Below, piece after piece: positions 54,914-64,000 of a DNA stretch of 64,000 nt. A program made the position numbers and the translations under genes. Source of the DNA: Serratia liquefaciens (lineage in GTDB: Bacteria; Pseudomonadota; Gammaproteobacteria; Enterobacterales; Enterobacteriaceae); assembly GCF_027594825.1 (NCBI RefSeq), contig NZ_CP088930.1, forward strand, positions 2,479,019-2,543,018, given 5' to 3'. The stretch's first letter is position 1; every line of letters begins with the position of its first letter. The notes under the pieces are model-generated. The model made no database searches and was not told where the DNA came from. It saw only the letters and a program-made list of their open reading frames with translations.

Positions 54914-56827
54914 ATGATTGTATTCTCCTCGCTACAAATCCGACGCGGTACCCGCGTCCTGCTGGACAACGCCACGGCGACGGTTAATCCAGGTCAGAAG
55001 GTCGGCCTGGTGGGTAAAAACGGCTGTGGCAAATCTACGCTGCTGGCCTTGCTGAAGGGTGAGATGGCCGCAGACGGCGGCAGCTACACCTTTCCAGGCA
55101 ACTGGGCCCTGGCCTGGGTAAACCAGGAAACGCCGGCGCTCGACGTGCCGGCACTTGAGTATGTTATCGACGGTGATCGCGAATTCCGCCAGCTTGAAGC
55201 CGACCTGCAGCTGGCAAACGACAAAAACGACGGCCACGCCATCGCCACGCTGCACGGCAAGCTGGATGCCATCGACGCCTGGACCATACGCTCCCGCGCC
55301 GCCAGCCTGCTGCACGGCCTGGGGTTCTCCAATGAACAGCTGCTAAATCCAGTCAGGGCCTTCTCGGGCGGCTGGCGTATGCGCTTGAACCTGGCGCAGG
55401 CGCTGGTGTGCCGTTCTGATCTGCTGCTGCTCGACGAACCGACCAACCACCTGGATTTGGACGCGGTGATCTGGCTCGAGCGCTGGTTGAAGGGTTATCC
55501 CGGCACGCTGGTGCTGATTTCGCATGACCGCGATTTCCTGGATCCGATCGTCGATAAAATTCTGCATATCGAACAAGAGACCATCAACGAATACACCGGC
55601 AACTACTCCTCGTTCGAGCGTCAGCGTTCGACCAAGCTGGCCCAGCAGCAGTCGCTGTACCTGAACCAGCAAGAGAAAGTGGCGCATCTGCAAAGCTATA
55701 TTGACCGCTTCCGCGCGCAGGCCACCAAGGCCAAGCAGGCGCAGAGCCGCATCAAGATGCTCGAACGCATGGAGCTGATCGCGCCGGCCCATGTGGATAA
55801 CCCATTCAGCTTCAGCTTCCGCCAGCCGGAAAGCTTGCCGAACCCGTTGCTGCGTATGGAGAAGGTCAGTGCCGGCTACGGCGACAAGGTGATCCTCAAC
55901 TCGATCAAGCTGAACCTGGTGCCCGGCTCACGCATTGGCTTGCTGGGCCGTAATGGCGCCGGTAAATCGACCCTGATCAAAATGCTGGCCGGTTCGCTTG
56001 AGCCGTTGAGCGGTGAAATTGGCCTGGCAAAGGGGATTAAATTGGGTTACTTCGCCCAGCATCAGTTGGAGTTCCTGCGGGCCGACGAATCCCCTCTGCA
56101 GCACTTGAGTCGCATCGCTCCACGGGTGCTGGAACAACAGCTGCGCGATTACCTCGGCGGCTTTGGCTTCCAGGGCGATAAGGTCACCGAAGCCACCGAA
56201 CGGTTCTCCGGCGGCGAGAAAGCGCGGCTGGTACTGGCGCTGATCGTCTGGCAACGCCCCAACCTGCTGCTGCTCGATGAACCGACCAACCACCTGGATT
56301 TGGACATGCGTCAGGCGTTGACCGAAGCGCTGATCGATTTCGAGGGCGCATTGGTGGTGGTCTCGCACGACCGTCACCTACTGCGATCCACCACGGACGA
56401 TCTCTATCTGGTGCATGATGGCCAGGTGGAAGTGTTCGAAGGCGATCTGGACGACTACCAGCAATGGCTGAGCGACCTGCAACGTCAGGAAAATCAGCAG
56501 GACGCCCCGGATAAAGAGAACAACGGCAACAGTGCGCAGGCACGTAAAGACCAGAAGCGTCGCGAAGCCGAGTTCCGCAACCAGACTCAGCCACTGCGCA
56601 AGCAAATTGCCAAGCTGGAACAACAGATGGAAAAACTGGGGGCCGAACTGGCGGCGGTAGAAGAGAAGTTGGCGGACTCCGCGCTGTACGACATCAGCCG
56701 CAAGGCCGATCTGACCCTCTGCCTACAGCAACAAAGTCAGGCCAAGTCCGCCTTGGAAGAAACGGAAATGACCTGGCTGGACGCACAGGAGCAGTTGGAA
56801 CGCTTCACGCAAGAGTTCGAATCCTAA
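54914..56827 (+). CDS. yheS: ABC-F family ATPase YheS
   Basis: Soluble ribosome-associated ATPase of the ABC-F type, implicated in relieving certain nascent-chain stalls. The 637-aa protein has two nucleotide-binding domains: Walker A GKNGCGKSTLL and GRNGAGKSTLI, signatures SGGWRMRL and SGGEKARL, and the same Walker B, LLLLDEPTNHLDLD, in both halves. A P-site tRNA interaction linker lies between them, with a coiled C-terminal extension. There are no membrane segments. It is last of the E. coli-like block before the tau genes. Confidence 0.96.
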   Translation: MIVFSSLQIRRGTRVLLDNATATVNPGQKVGLVGKNGCGKSTLLALLKGEMAADGGSYTFPGNWALAWVNQETPALDVPALEYVIDGDREFRQLEADLQLANDKNDGHAIATLHGKLDAIDAWTIRSRAASLLHGLGFSNEQLLNPVRAFSGGWRMRLNLAQALVCRSDLLLLDEPTNHLDLDAVIWLERWLKGYPGTLVLISHDRDFLDPIVDKILHIEQETINEYTGNYSSFERQRSTKLAQQQSLYLNQQEKVAHLQSYIDRFRAQATKAKQAQSRIKMLERMELIAPAHVDNPFSFSFRQPESLPNPLLRMEKVSAGYGDKVILNSIKLNLVPGSRIGLLGRNGAGKSTLIKMLAGSLEPLSGEIGLAKGIKLGYFAQHQLEFLRADESPLQHLSRIAPRVLEQQLRDYLGGFGFQGDKVTEATERFSGGEKARLVLALIVWQRPNLLLLDEPTNHLDLDMRQALTEALIDFEGALVVVSHDRHLLRSTTDDLYLVHDGQVEVFEGDLDDYQQWLSDLQRQENQQDAPDKENNGNSAQARKDQKRREAEFRNQTQPLRKQIAKLEQQMEKLGAELAAVEEKLADSALYDISRKADLTLCLQQQSQAKSALEETEMTWLDAQEQLERFTQEFES

Positions 56828-56858
56828 GGGCTACGGGGCGGCCTGCCGTCCCTGCATG

Positions 56859-57707
56859 TCACCCCTTGTAAAAGGGTTTATCCCCCAGAATGGTCGCACG
56901 GTGCATGATGCGCCGCTGTGGCAGATAATCCGCGTTGGCGTAATGCTGCGTCACGCGGTTATCCCAAATGGCAATGTCATTCTCCTGCCAGCGCCAGCGC
57001 ACCTGGAACTCCGGCTTGGTAATGTGAGCAAACAGGAAGTTCAGCAGCGCGTCACTTTCCTTCGGAGCCAAATCAACAATTCTGGTCGTGAAACCTTCGT
57101 TGACGAACAGCGCCTGCCGGCCGCTGACCGGGTGGGTACGTACCACCGGGTGCAACAGCGGTGGGTTTTTCTGTACCGCCAACTGCCAGCGCTGATGTTC
57201 CTCTTCACTGCCGCGGTGCTTGAATTCCGGGAATGATTTGGTGAAGTCATGCTCCGCCTGCAGGCCAGCCAGCAACTGCTTTAAAGGGGCAGACAAGGCT
57301 TCATAAGCCGCGATACCGCTGGCCCACAGCGTATCGCCGCCGGTGGTAGGCAGGGTTTTCGCTGCCAAAATCGCCCCCAGCGGTGGGTTTTCGATAAAGG
57401 TCACGTCGGTATGCCAGTTATCGTTGTCCGGCGGATTATTGTCATGGGTATCCAGCACGATAATCTCTTTCACATCGGCGGCTTGCGGGTAGACCGGGTG
57501 AATGTGCAGGTCGCCAAAGCGGCCGGCCAGGTTGCGCTGCTGCAACGGCGTGATCGGCTGATTGCGCAAGAACAGCACCTGATGTTTGAGCAACGCATGG
57601 TAGAGCTGCTCGAACTGGCCGTCGCCCAAAGGACGCGCCAGGTCAACATTCTCGACCAGCGCACCGATATAAGGCCCCAGGGGGGTGATACTTAAACGTT
57701 CGTTCAT
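56859..57707 (-). CDS. tauD: Taurine dioxygenase
   Basis: Fe(II)/2-oxoglutarate-dependent enzyme that converts taurine to aminoacetaldehyde and sulfite, used as a sulfur source. The 282-aa protein has His99 and Asp101 ([10 protein letters not shown]) and the C-terminal histidine and 2-oxoglutarate arginine in [11 protein letters not shown]. The ATG at 57707 shares ATGA with the tauC stop and places the ligands at the E. coli numbers; upstream codons to 57725 are inside tauC. Confidence 0.97.
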   Translation of the reverse strand: MNERLSITPLGPYIGALVENVDLARPLGDGQFEQLYHALLKHQVLFLRNQPITPLQQRNLAGRFGDLHIHPVYPQAADVKEIIVLDTHDNNPPDNDNWHTDVTFIENPPLGAILAAKTLPTTGGDTLWASGIAAYEALSAPLKQLLAGLQAEHDFTKSFPEFKHRGSEEEHQRWQLAVQKNPPLLHPVVRTHPVSGRQALFVNEGFTTRIVDLAPKESDALLNFLFAHITKPEFQVRWRWQENDIAIWDNRVTQHYANADYLPQRRIMHRATILGDKPFYKG

Positions 57708-58540
57708 TGCTGTACTCCGTGCCACGGGGTCAATCGACGCTGCAAGGCACGCAGCCCCAGCTCCAGCCCAAATGCAATAATCGCAATCACGCCAATACCG
57801 GCCAGCACCACATCGGTAGCCAGAAACTCACCGGCGGATTGCACCATAAATCCCAGGCCGCGGGTGGCGGCAATCAGTTCTGCTGCGACCAGCGTCGACC
57901 AGCCGACCCCCAGCCCAATGCGAATACCGGTTAAAATCTCCGGCAAGGCGCTCGGCAGCACCACGAAACGCAGCACCTGCCAGCGATTGGCGCCCAGCGC
58001 ACGCGCCGCACGCACCCTGACCTGAGCCACGCTGCGCACTCCCGCCACGGCGGACAGCGTCACCGGGGCGAAAATCGCCAGATAAATCAGTAGGATCTTT
58101 GAAGTTTCACCGATGCCGAACCAAATCACCATCAGCGGTAAATAGGCCAGCGGCGGCACCGGGCGATAAATTTCAATCAGCGGATCGAGAATGCCGCGCA
58201 CCGTGTCGTTCAGCCCCATGGCAATACCCACCGGCACCCCGATAAGCACCGCGGCCAGCAGCGCAACCAGGATACGCCCCAGGCTGGCGGCCAGATGCTG
58301 CCATAGCGTGGCGTCCATAAAACCCTGCGGGCTGGCTATGGTGATCAACTGATGCAGCACCTGCTGCGGCGCCGGCAAGAACAACGGGCTGATCAGGTTC
58401 AACGCGGTCACGCCCCACCAAATAGCCAGCACCACCAACAGGGTGGCGCTGCTCAACCAGACGTTGCGTGGCACGCTAAAGCGCCGCGGTGTCGCCGCCT
58501 TCGGCTGGGCAACCTCTTTAAGGGCAGAATGCAGGCTCAT
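57704..58540 (-). CDS. tauC: Taurine ABC transporter permease
   Basis: Inner-membrane component of TauABC. The 278-aa protein has about six membrane segments and the ATPase-contact (EAA) loop [20 protein letters not shown]. It overlaps tauB and tauD by 4 bases each, so the operon is tightly coupled. Confidence 0.96.
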   Translation of the reverse strand: MSLHSALKEVAQPKAATPRRFSVPRNVWLSSATLLVVLAIWWGVTALNLISPLFLPAPQQVLHQLITIASPQGFMDATLWQHLAASLGRILVALLAAVLIGVPVGIAMGLNDTVRGILDPLIEIYRPVPPLAYLPLMVIWFGIGETSKILLIYLAIFAPVTLSAVAGVRSVAQVRVRAARALGANRWQVLRFVVLPSALPEILTGIRIGLGVGWSTLVAAELIAATRGLGFMVQSAGEFLATDVVLAGIGVIAIIAFGLELGLRALQRRLTPWHGVQQ

Positions 58541-59304
58541 AACAAGGCCTCGCGCTGTTGGAAGACTTTGCCCAGCACGTATTCGCGCTGGGCGATAAAT
58601 TCAGGATCAGACTTGATCGAACGGCAAGGTTCACCGTCGGCATAGCGTTGGCCGAAATTCAGCGCCAGACGCTCCACCACCTGCCCCGGCCCCGGTGACA
58701 GCAGCAGCAGTTCACTGGCAAGGAACACCGCCTCTTCAATATCGTGGGTAATCAGCAACACCTGCTTGCCGGTGTCGCGCCAGATGGTCAATAGCAGTTC
58801 CTGCATTTGTTCACGGGTAAAAGCATCCAATGCCCCGAACGGCTCGTCCAGCAACAGCAAACGCGGATTGGCCGCCAGTGCGCGAGCTATGCCCACGCGC
58901 TGGCGCATGCCGCCGGAAAGCTGCCAGATGAAGTGCTGCTCATAACCGGCCAGGCCGACACGCTGCAGCATCTGCAGCGCCACCTCACGACGTTGCGGCT
59001 TGCCGACCCCGGCCAGCTGCAAGCCAAATTCGACGTTATCCACCACGTTACGCCACGGCAGTAAACCTTCATGCTGGAACACCACGCCCCGTTCGGCTCC
59101 GGGGCCTTTTACGGGAACTTCGTCAAGCGTGATGCTGCCAGCTGAAGGCTCGATAAACCCGGCGATCAAATTCAGCAGCGTGGTTTTGCCGCAGCCCGAG
59201 GGGCCAAGCACCACCACCAGTTGTCCGGCGTCAATCTGGAACGAGACGTCGCGCAGTGCAGGACGCCCCTGATACTCTGCTGAAAGGTGGTTAACGTTTA
59301 GCAT
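58537..59304 (-). CDS. tauB: Taurine ABC transporter ATP-binding protein
   Basis: ATPase of TauABC. The 255-aa protein has Walker [12 protein letters not shown], signature [15 protein letters not shown], Walker [13 protein letters not shown] and the H-loop [12 protein letters not shown]. It is 9 bases after tauA. Confidence 0.96.
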   Translation of the reverse strand: MLNVNHLSAEYQGRPALRDVSFQIDAGQLVVVLGPSGCGKTTLLNLIAGFIEPSAGSITLDEVPVKGPGAERGVVFQHEGLLPWRNVVDNVEFGLQLAGVGKPQRREVALQMLQRVGLAGYEQHFIWQLSGGMRQRVGIARALAANPRLLLLDEPFGALDAFTREQMQELLLTIWRDTGKQVLLITHDIEEAVFLASELLLLSPGPGQVVERLALNFGQRYADGEPCRSIKSDPEFIAQREYVLGKVFQQREALL

Positions 59305-59313
59305 TCTGCTCCC

Positions 59314-60309
59314 TTACGACTGCGGCGCAGCCTGCACCTGTTTCACAAAGCGATCGGTGACATAGGCACTGTAATCGCTGTCGACCTGGGGAATTTTGCC
59401 CTGCTGTTTGAGGAACTCGGCGGTGTCATGAATGGCTTTGTCCACCGGCTGACCAAGCTGGGTGATCTGTTCGGCGACCGGCAGGTAAGTATTGCCCTGC
59501 ACCAGCACCGGTATCTGCTCTTCCGGCACGCCGCTCAGTCGGGACAGCGTGCTGAGGTTGCCCTTGTCTTTCAGCCACTGCTCCGGCTGCGCCAGATAGG
59601 CTTTTTGGGCATTCAACGCGCTGGCGGCAAAGGCCGTCACCACTTCAGGATGCTTCTCGGCAAAGTCTTTGCGCACCACCCAAACGTCGAGCGTCGGGGC
59701 GCCCCACTGTCCGACCTGGGCAGAATCCGTCAGCACCTTGCCCTGTTTGGCCAACTCATTGACCACCGGGGCCCAAACATAGGCGCCATCGATATCACCG
59801 CGCTGCCAGGCGGCGGCGATGGCCGGCGGTTGCAGATTGAGGATTTTGACCTGCTCTGGCTTGATGCCCCAGTGCTTCAGAGAAGCCAACAGGCTGTAGT
59901 GCGTGGTTGAGATAAAGGGCACGGCGATGCGCTTACCGATCAGATCCTGCGGGCTTTTAATCTCTTTTTTCACCACCAGCGCTTCGGAACTGCCGAGCTG
60001 GGAGGCGATCAGAAACACTTCGATAGGAAGTTTTTGGCTGGCGGCCACCGCCAATGGGCTGGAGCCGATGTTGCCGATCTGGACGTCACCTGAAGCCAAT
60101 GCGCGCAGCACGCTGGAGCCACTGTCGAATTTGCGCCAGTCAACGGTAGCACCGGACTGTTTGGCGAAGCTGTTTTCCGCCTGCGCCACCTTGGCGGGTT
60201 CCGCCGAAGTCTGGTAGGCCACGGTCACGTCCACCGCATAGGCGCTGGTTGCGCTAAGTGACAACACCAGCAGCGCCGCACTGCGTAGAGAAAAAAGTTT
60301 GCTCGCCAT
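59314..60309 (-). CDS. tauA: Taurine-binding periplasmic protein
   Basis: Solute-binding component of TauABC. The 331-aa precursor has a signal peptide (MASKLFSLRSAALLVLSLSA, cleavage after AYA) and the SsuA/TauA fold with VTVAYQTSAEPAKVAQAEN, SGATVDWRKFDSGSSVLRAL and IGNIGSSPLAVAA. First gene of tauABCD, leftward, ending convergent with yheS. Confidence 0.96.
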   Translation of the reverse strand: MASKLFSLRSAALLVLSLSATSAYAVDVTVAYQTSAEPAKVAQAENSFAKQSGATVDWRKFDSGSSVLRALASGDVQIGNIGSSPLAVAASQKLPIEVFLIASQLGSSEALVVKKEIKSPQDLIGKRIAVPFISTTHYSLLASLKHWGIKPEQVKILNLQPPAIAAAWQRGDIDGAYVWAPVVNELAKQGKVLTDSAQVGQWGAPTLDVWVVRKDFAEKHPEVVTAFAASALNAQKAYLAQPEQWLKDKGNLSTLSRLSGVPEEQIPVLVQGNTYLPVAEQITQLGQPVDKAIHDTAEFLKQQGKIPQVDSDYSAYVTDRFVKQVQAAPQS

Positions 60310-60417
60310 GTTCGCTCCGTTGATAAAAGTCTGTTCAGTTGCTGACAGTTTTATCCGAGCGTTGACGAGCTATAAAAGAATAAAAAACTCTGCGTTATTA
60401 CTTATGGGAATATTTAA
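60310..60417 (-). promoter_or_regulatory. tauA upstream region
   Basis: This 108-base gap must hold both the end of the upstream dehydrogenase operon and the tau promoter. It is AT-rich, with CATAAGTAATAACG on the minus strand resembling CysB/Cbl-type half-sites that control sulfonate genes, and TTTTTTATTCTTTTATAGC as a possible core promoter. No clear terminator is seen, so readthrough into tauABCD is possible. Confidence 0.35.
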
Positions 60418-61539
60418 TCAAATCAAATCGACCCATTGCCCTCCGGCGGCGCTGCTACGCTGGGCGGCGTCAATAAACGCCATCCCCTGCACGCCGGTTT
60501 CAATTCCCGGCAACAAGGGTGCAGCCTGCGGCCCCTCACGCAGACGGCTCGCCGCTTCACGGTAAATCTGGCCAAACCCTTCCAGATACCCCTCGGGGTG
60601 GCCGGCAGGCACACGCGCCAACAGGCGGTTCTCCGTATACTGGAATGAAGAAGCGCGCGTGATGCAGTAGGCTGGCGCATTTCGTGGGTGCATCCACAGC
60701 TGGTTGGGTTGCTCCTGGCAAAAGGCCAGGCTGCCCTCACTGCCGTAGATTCGCAGCCGCAAGCCGTTCTCATGGCCGCAAGCCACCTGGCTGGCCCACA
60801 GTCTGCCTCTGGCGCCGTTGGCGTATCGCATTTGTACCCGCACATCGTCGTCCAGCTTGCGTCCGGGAATAAACGTCGTCAGCTCGGCGCTGATCGCCTG
60901 CGGCAACAGGCCGCTGACAAACTGCGCCAACTGCCAGGCGTGAGTGCCGACGTCACCGATGCAACCGGCTCCCGCCTTCTCCGGCTGGGCGCGCCAACCC
61001 GCCTGCTTGTTATCGGTCAACTCCAGCGGCTGTGCCAGCCATTCCTGCAGATACTCCACCTCGATAAAGCGGATCTCGCCCAGTTCACCGGCCAGCACCC
61101 GGCTCCGCGCCTCGCGCACCAGCGGATAAGCACTGTAGTTATGGGTTAATATCAGCTGCCTTCCGCTACGTCGCACCGTTTCGGCCAACTGCAACGCTTC
61201 GGCGTAGCTGTTGCACAGCGGCTTGTCGCAGATGACGTCGATACCGGCGTTGAGAAAGGCAGTCGCTACCGGCGCATGCAAATAATTGGGCGTGACGATC
61301 GCCACCACATCCACGCCGTCTTCGCGAGCCGCCTCGGCCTGTGCCATCTGCCGGAAATCGCGATAGCTGCGTTGCGGATCCAGGTGCAGCCGCTCACCGG
61401 TACGACGGCAATTTTCCTCATCGGAGGAAAAAGCCCCGGCCACCAGCTCGAATTCGTCGTCCATTCGCGCAGCCAGGCGATGCACTGCACCAATAAACGC
61501 CCCTTCGCCCCCGCCGACCATACCCAAACGTAGTCTCAT
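60418..61539 (-). CDS. Gfo/Idh/MocA-family oxidoreductase
   Basis: Probable NAD(P)-dependent sugar or cyclitol dehydrogenase. The 373-aa protein has an N-terminal Rossmann domain with MVGGGEGAFIGAVHR, the catalytic-lysine motif CDKPLCNS (usually EKP, here DKP), and the catalytic DVGTHAWQLAQF with aspartate and histidine, followed by the C-terminal alpha/beta domain. It overlaps the TIM-barrel gene by 4 bases and is last in the operon. The substrate cannot be read from sequence; 3-keto-glycoside or inositol-type chemistry is possible from the neighbours. Confidence 0.85.
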   Translation of the reverse strand: MRLRLGMVGGGEGAFIGAVHRLAARMDDEFELVAGAFSSDEENCRRTGERLHLDPQRSYRDFRQMAQAEAAREDGVDVVAIVTPNYLHAPVATAFLNAGIDVICDKPLCNSYAEALQLAETVRRSGRQLILTHNYSAYPLVREARSRVLAGELGEIRFIEVEYLQEWLAQPLELTDNKQAGWRAQPEKAGAGCIGDVGTHAWQLAQFVSGLLPQAISAELTTFIPGRKLDDDVRVQMRYANGARGRLWASQVACGHENGLRLRIYGSEGSLAFCQEQPNQLWMHPRNAPAYCITRASSFQYTENRLLARVPAGHPEGYLEGFGQIYREAASRLREGPQAAPLLPGIETGVQGMAFIDAAQRSSAAGGQWVDLI

Positions 61540-62600
61540 GGCTGTTCTCCGATACCCAGCATCTGCCGGATCTGTTTGCGCTCAACGCCGGAGGCGGCAA
61601 AATCATCGAACGCCCGATCGGCAACAGGAATAATATGCCGGGCGATAAACTCGGCCCCTTCACGCGCCCCCGCCTCCGGCGACTTCAGGCAGCACTCCCA
61701 TTCCAGGGTGGCCCAACCGGGAAAATCGTATTGCGCCAGCTTGCTGAAGATCGCCGGGAAGTCGATCTGCCCGTCCCCCAACGAACGAAAACGCCCAGGC
61801 CTTTCCAGCCAGGGTTGATAACCGCCATACACACCGCTGCGGGCGTTGGGCCGATATTCCGCATCTTTGACGTGGAACGCCCGGATACGCGCATGATAAA
61901 CATCAATAAAGCCCAGGTAGTCCATTTGCTGCAAATGCAGATGGCTGGGGTCGTATAAAATATGGCAGCGCGGATGATTGCCAACCTGGCGCAGAAAACG
62001 CTCGAACGTCACGCCGTCGTGCAGATCTTCCCCGGGATGCAGCTCATAGCAAAGATCGACACCCACGTCGTCAAAAGCATCGAGGATCGGCCGCCAACAC
62101 CGCGCCAACTGCCCGAAGGCCTCCTCCAGCAACAGCGCATTATGGGGCGGCCAGGGGTAAAAATAAGGCCAGGCCAGCGCACCGGAGAAAGTAACGTGCG
62201 CGGTTAATCCAAGCCGCTGCGACGCCTGCGCCGCCATCAGCAATTGCTCGGTCGCCCATGCCTGTCGGGCCTGCGGATTGCCGCGCATCGCTGCCGGAGC
62301 AAAGGCGTCGAAAGCCAGATCGTAAGCCGGGTGCACCGCCACCAGTTGTCCTTGCAGGTGAGTGGACAACTCCGAAATGACCAGGCCGTATCCTGCCAGT
62401 TGCTCACGTATGCCGTCGCAATATTCCTGGCAGTGGGCGGCCCGTTCGAGATCAAAAATGGCCGGAGCGCCGGTCGGGATCTGCACGCTTTTGAACCCCA
62501 GGCCCGCGGCCCAACCGGCCAGCCCGTCCAGTGAATCGAACGGCGCCTGCGCGCCGATAAACTGCGCCAGAAACAGCCCTGGCCCCTGAATGGTTTTCAT
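61536..62600 (-). CDS. TIM-barrel sugar isomerase/epimerase family protein
   Basis: Member of the AP-endonuclease-2/xylose-isomerase-like family (IolE, YcjR, dTE type). The 354-aa protein shows four likely metal-site regions: LCYELHPGEDLHDG, LYDPSHLHLQQMDY, RAFHVKDAEY and ATLEWECCLK. Overlaps of 4 bases on both sides with the dehydrogenase genes imply one transcript and a joint pathway, for example epimerisation or cleavage of a keto-sugar made by the dehydrogenases. The exact reaction is unknown. Confidence 0.85.
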   Translation of the reverse strand: MKTIQGPGLFLAQFIGAQAPFDSLDGLAGWAAGLGFKSVQIPTGAPAIFDLERAAHCQEYCDGIREQLAGYGLVISELSTHLQGQLVAVHPAYDLAFDAFAPAAMRGNPQARQAWATEQLLMAAQASQRLGLTAHVTFSGALAWPYFYPWPPHNALLLEEAFGQLARCWRPILDAFDDVGVDLCYELHPGEDLHDGVTFERFLRQVGNHPRCHILYDPSHLHLQQMDYLGFIDVYHARIRAFHVKDAEYRPNARSGVYGGYQPWLERPGRFRSLGDGQIDFPAIFSKLAQYDFPGWATLEWECCLKSPEAGAREGAEFIARHIIPVADRAFDDFAASGVERKQIRQMLGIGEQP

Positions 62601-63682
62601 GGTGATGACCTCCCTAACATTACCGTTCTCTGGCTGCGTACCGCTTCATCCGCCGCCAGGACTACGCGCAGGCTGTTTAAGGCATCCTGCCAATGCCGGC
62701 TGAGATCCAGCCCCTCTTGTATCGCCTGAAGAAAATAGCGCTGCTCGCTCAGGCACAGCGCCAAATGGTCCGGTTCGTCCTGACAGTCGATCCAGCGGTC
62801 CGGGTGGACAAACTGATTGGCACCGTCCAGCGCCGCATAATGGACGCGCAACGAATCGGTGCGGGTATGACCGTCAACGTTATCAGACTCCCCTACCGCA
62901 CCCGACTGTCGCGCCACGATCGAAACCGCGCCGAGTGGCCCAATCACGTCTTTCACAAAGTAGGCGGTTTCGCTGATCATCGGCCCCCAGCCGGCTTCGT
63001 ACCAGCCCACCGAGCCATCGGCAAAGCGCACTTGCAGCTGGCCATAGTTGTACATTCCCGGCGGCAGCGCATCGCTCAACCGTGCGCCAATGGCGCTGAC
63101 GCTGACCGGCTCCGACTGGGTCATCTGGCACATCACGTCGAGGTAATGCACGCCGCAGTCGACAATCGGCGACAGCGACTGCATCAGGTTACGATGCACG
63201 TCCCACATCGCGCCGTGGCTTTGCTGATTGAGGTTCATGCGCATCACCAGCGGTTTGCCGAGGCCGCGCGCCAATTCAACGAATTGCCGCCATGAAGGAT
63301 GGTGACGCAGGATATAGCCGACCACCAGTTGCCGCCCGGCAGCACGGGCGGCGGCGATCACGCGCTCCGCACCGGCCACGGTGGTGGCGAGGGGTTTCTC
63401 AATGAACAGATGGCAACCGGCGGCCAGTGCCGCCAGCGCGTAAGCCTCGTGAGTATCGGGCCAGGTCGTCAGGCATACCGCATCAGGACGCGTCGCCGTC
63501 AGGGCCTGTGAAAAATCACTGAACGTCGGGTAGCCGCCGCCCAACCTGGCATTGAGCCGATGCCGCGAATCGCCGCACGCCACCAGCCCACAGATCTCAA
63601 CCCCTTTCATGCCGTGATAGGCTTCGGCGTGCGAGGCTCCCATGTTGCCGCACCCCACAACCAGTACGCGCAGGTCAGTCAT
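62597..63682 (-). CDS. Gfo/Idh/MocA-family oxidoreductase (second)
   Basis: NAD(P)-dependent dehydrogenase-like protein. The 361-aa product from ATG 63682 has the Rossmann motif [20 protein letters not shown], the canonical lysine motif FIEKPLATT, and the catalytic region [17 protein letters not shown] lies seven bases before the chosen start; upstream in-frame codons (to 63709) are inside the transporter gene and not family-like. It is clearly different from the other dehydrogenase in the operon, so the two may act on successive or opposite oxidation steps. Confidence 0.86.
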   Translation of the reverse strand: MTDLRVLVVGCGNMGASHAEAYHGMKGVEICGLVACGDSRHRLNARLGGGYPTFSDFSQALTATRPDAVCLTTWPDTHEAYALAALAAGCHLFIEKPLATTVAGAERVIAAARAAGRQLVVGYILRHHPSWRQFVELARGLGKPLVMRMNLNQQSHGAMWDVHRNLMQSLSPIVDCGVHYLDVMCQMTQSEPVSVSAIGARLSDALPPGMYNYGQLQVRFADGSVGWYEAGWGPMISETAYFVKDVIGPLGAVSIVARQSGAVGESDNVDGHTRTDSLRVHYAALDGANQFVHPDRWIDCQDEPDHLALCLSEQRYFLQAIQEGLDLSRHWQDALNSLRVVLAADEAVRSQRTVMLGRSSP

Positions 63683-64000
63683 CGCCTTTCTCCGCTTGCG
63701 GGATTTCACGGTAATTGAAGGTGAAGAAAAACAGCGCCGCTATCACCAGCGCGCCGATGGCCGGATACCACCAGAAGCTCTGCCACTGCGGCAGCGCCGC
63801 CGCCCCCTCCGCCGTCACCATCCGATTAAACAGCGCACCGCTGATCTGCGAACCGATCAGCATGCCCAGCCCATAGGTAAACAACACCAGCAGACTCTGC
63901 GCCTGGCCCTTGACCTTGTCGCCCGCCACCTTGTCGGTGTAGATAAAGCCAATCACGAAAAAGAAGTCGTAGCACATGCCGTGTAAAAGGATGCCGAGGT
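63675..64000 (-). CDS. MFS transporter, nucleoside-H+ symporter (NupG/YegT) type, cut by the window edge
   Basis: The C-terminal 108 residues of a major-facilitator permease; the reading frame stays open to the right edge ([20 protein letters not shown]). HGxCYDFFFV and [20 protein letters not shown] are typical of the nucleoside-H+ symporter branch. At least three membrane segments are visible. The last bases overlap the next dehydrogenase start by 8. It is probably the uptake system for the operon's substrate, which may be a sugar or glycoside rather than a nucleoside. Confidence 0.85.
   Translation of the reverse strand, partial: LGILLHGMCYDFFFVIGFIYTDKVAGDKVKGQAQSLLVLFTYGLGMLIGSQISGALFNRMVTAEGAAALPQWQSFWWYPAIGALVIAALFFFTFNYREIPQAEKGDD

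Noticed and set aside
60418..64000. Horizontal acquisition of the sugar-type operon
   Set aside because: Base composition and codon use look like neighbouring genes, and no integrase, insertion sequence, tRNA boundary or direct repeat is visible in the window.

Overview
The window is chromosomal DNA of a gamma-proteobacterium of the Enterobacterales. Protein sequences, operon contents and gene order suggest Serratia or a very close relative. This is inferred from recognised protein families and remembered gene order; no database search was run. Almost everything is core genome. I see no insertion sequence, prophage, integron or CRISPR array.

Region by region: (1) 1-5.5 kb, rightward: the 3' part of a class A acid phosphatase, then gntK-gntU-edd-eda, a compact gluconate/Entner-Doudoroff unit preceded by two overlapping GntR-type palindromes. 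(2) 5.6-11.7 kb, leftward: metA with a MetJ-type operator, then the glyoxylate-bypass operon aceB-aceA-aceK. (3) 11.8-17.8 kb, leftward: a complete rRNA operon (P1/P2, 16S, tRNA-Glu, 23S, 5S, tRNA-Thr, a second 5S, two terminators), with a stray 5S 3' end at its distal edge. (4) 18-28 kb: yrdA, then aroE-tsaC-yrdD-smg-dprA leftward and def-fmt-rsmB-trkA-mscL rightward, then arfA, zntR and yhdN. (5) 28.4-42.2 kb, leftward: the S10, spc and alpha ribosomal-protein operons, with recognisable leaders for L4 and S4 control. (6) 42.4-47.8 kb, leftward: bfr-bfd, tufA, and the str operon rpsL-rpsG-fusA. (7) 47.8-56.8 kb: tusBCD with yheO, fkpA, slyX, slyD, yheV, kefB, kefG and yheS. (8) 56.9-60.3 kb, leftward: the taurine operon tauABCD. 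(9) 60.4-64 kb, leftward: an unassigned sugar-type operon running off the right edge, with an MFS permease, two Gfo/Idh/MocA dehydrogenases and a TIM-barrel isomerase/epimerase.

How the genes work together: gntU and gntK import and phosphorylate gluconate, and edd and eda split 6-phosphogluconate to pyruvate and glyceraldehyde-3-phosphate. AceB and AceA run the glyoxylate shunt, while AceK controls isocitrate dehydrogenase at the branch point. The rRNA, ribosomal-protein, elongation-factor, RNA-polymerase-alpha and SecY genes form a translation and secretion block. def, fmt, rsmB, tsaC, arfA and tusBCD add initiator formylation and deformylation, rRNA and tRNA modification, and ribosome rescue. 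tauABCD imports taurine and releases its sulfite.

The points most worth a second look are the mixed character of the rRNA locus together with its 5S remnant and hairpin array; a covarying base pair between the two 5S genes; the hairpin inside the arfA reading frame; and the uncharacterised dehydrogenase/isomerase operon at the right edge. I did not find a clearly new defence or mobile system.
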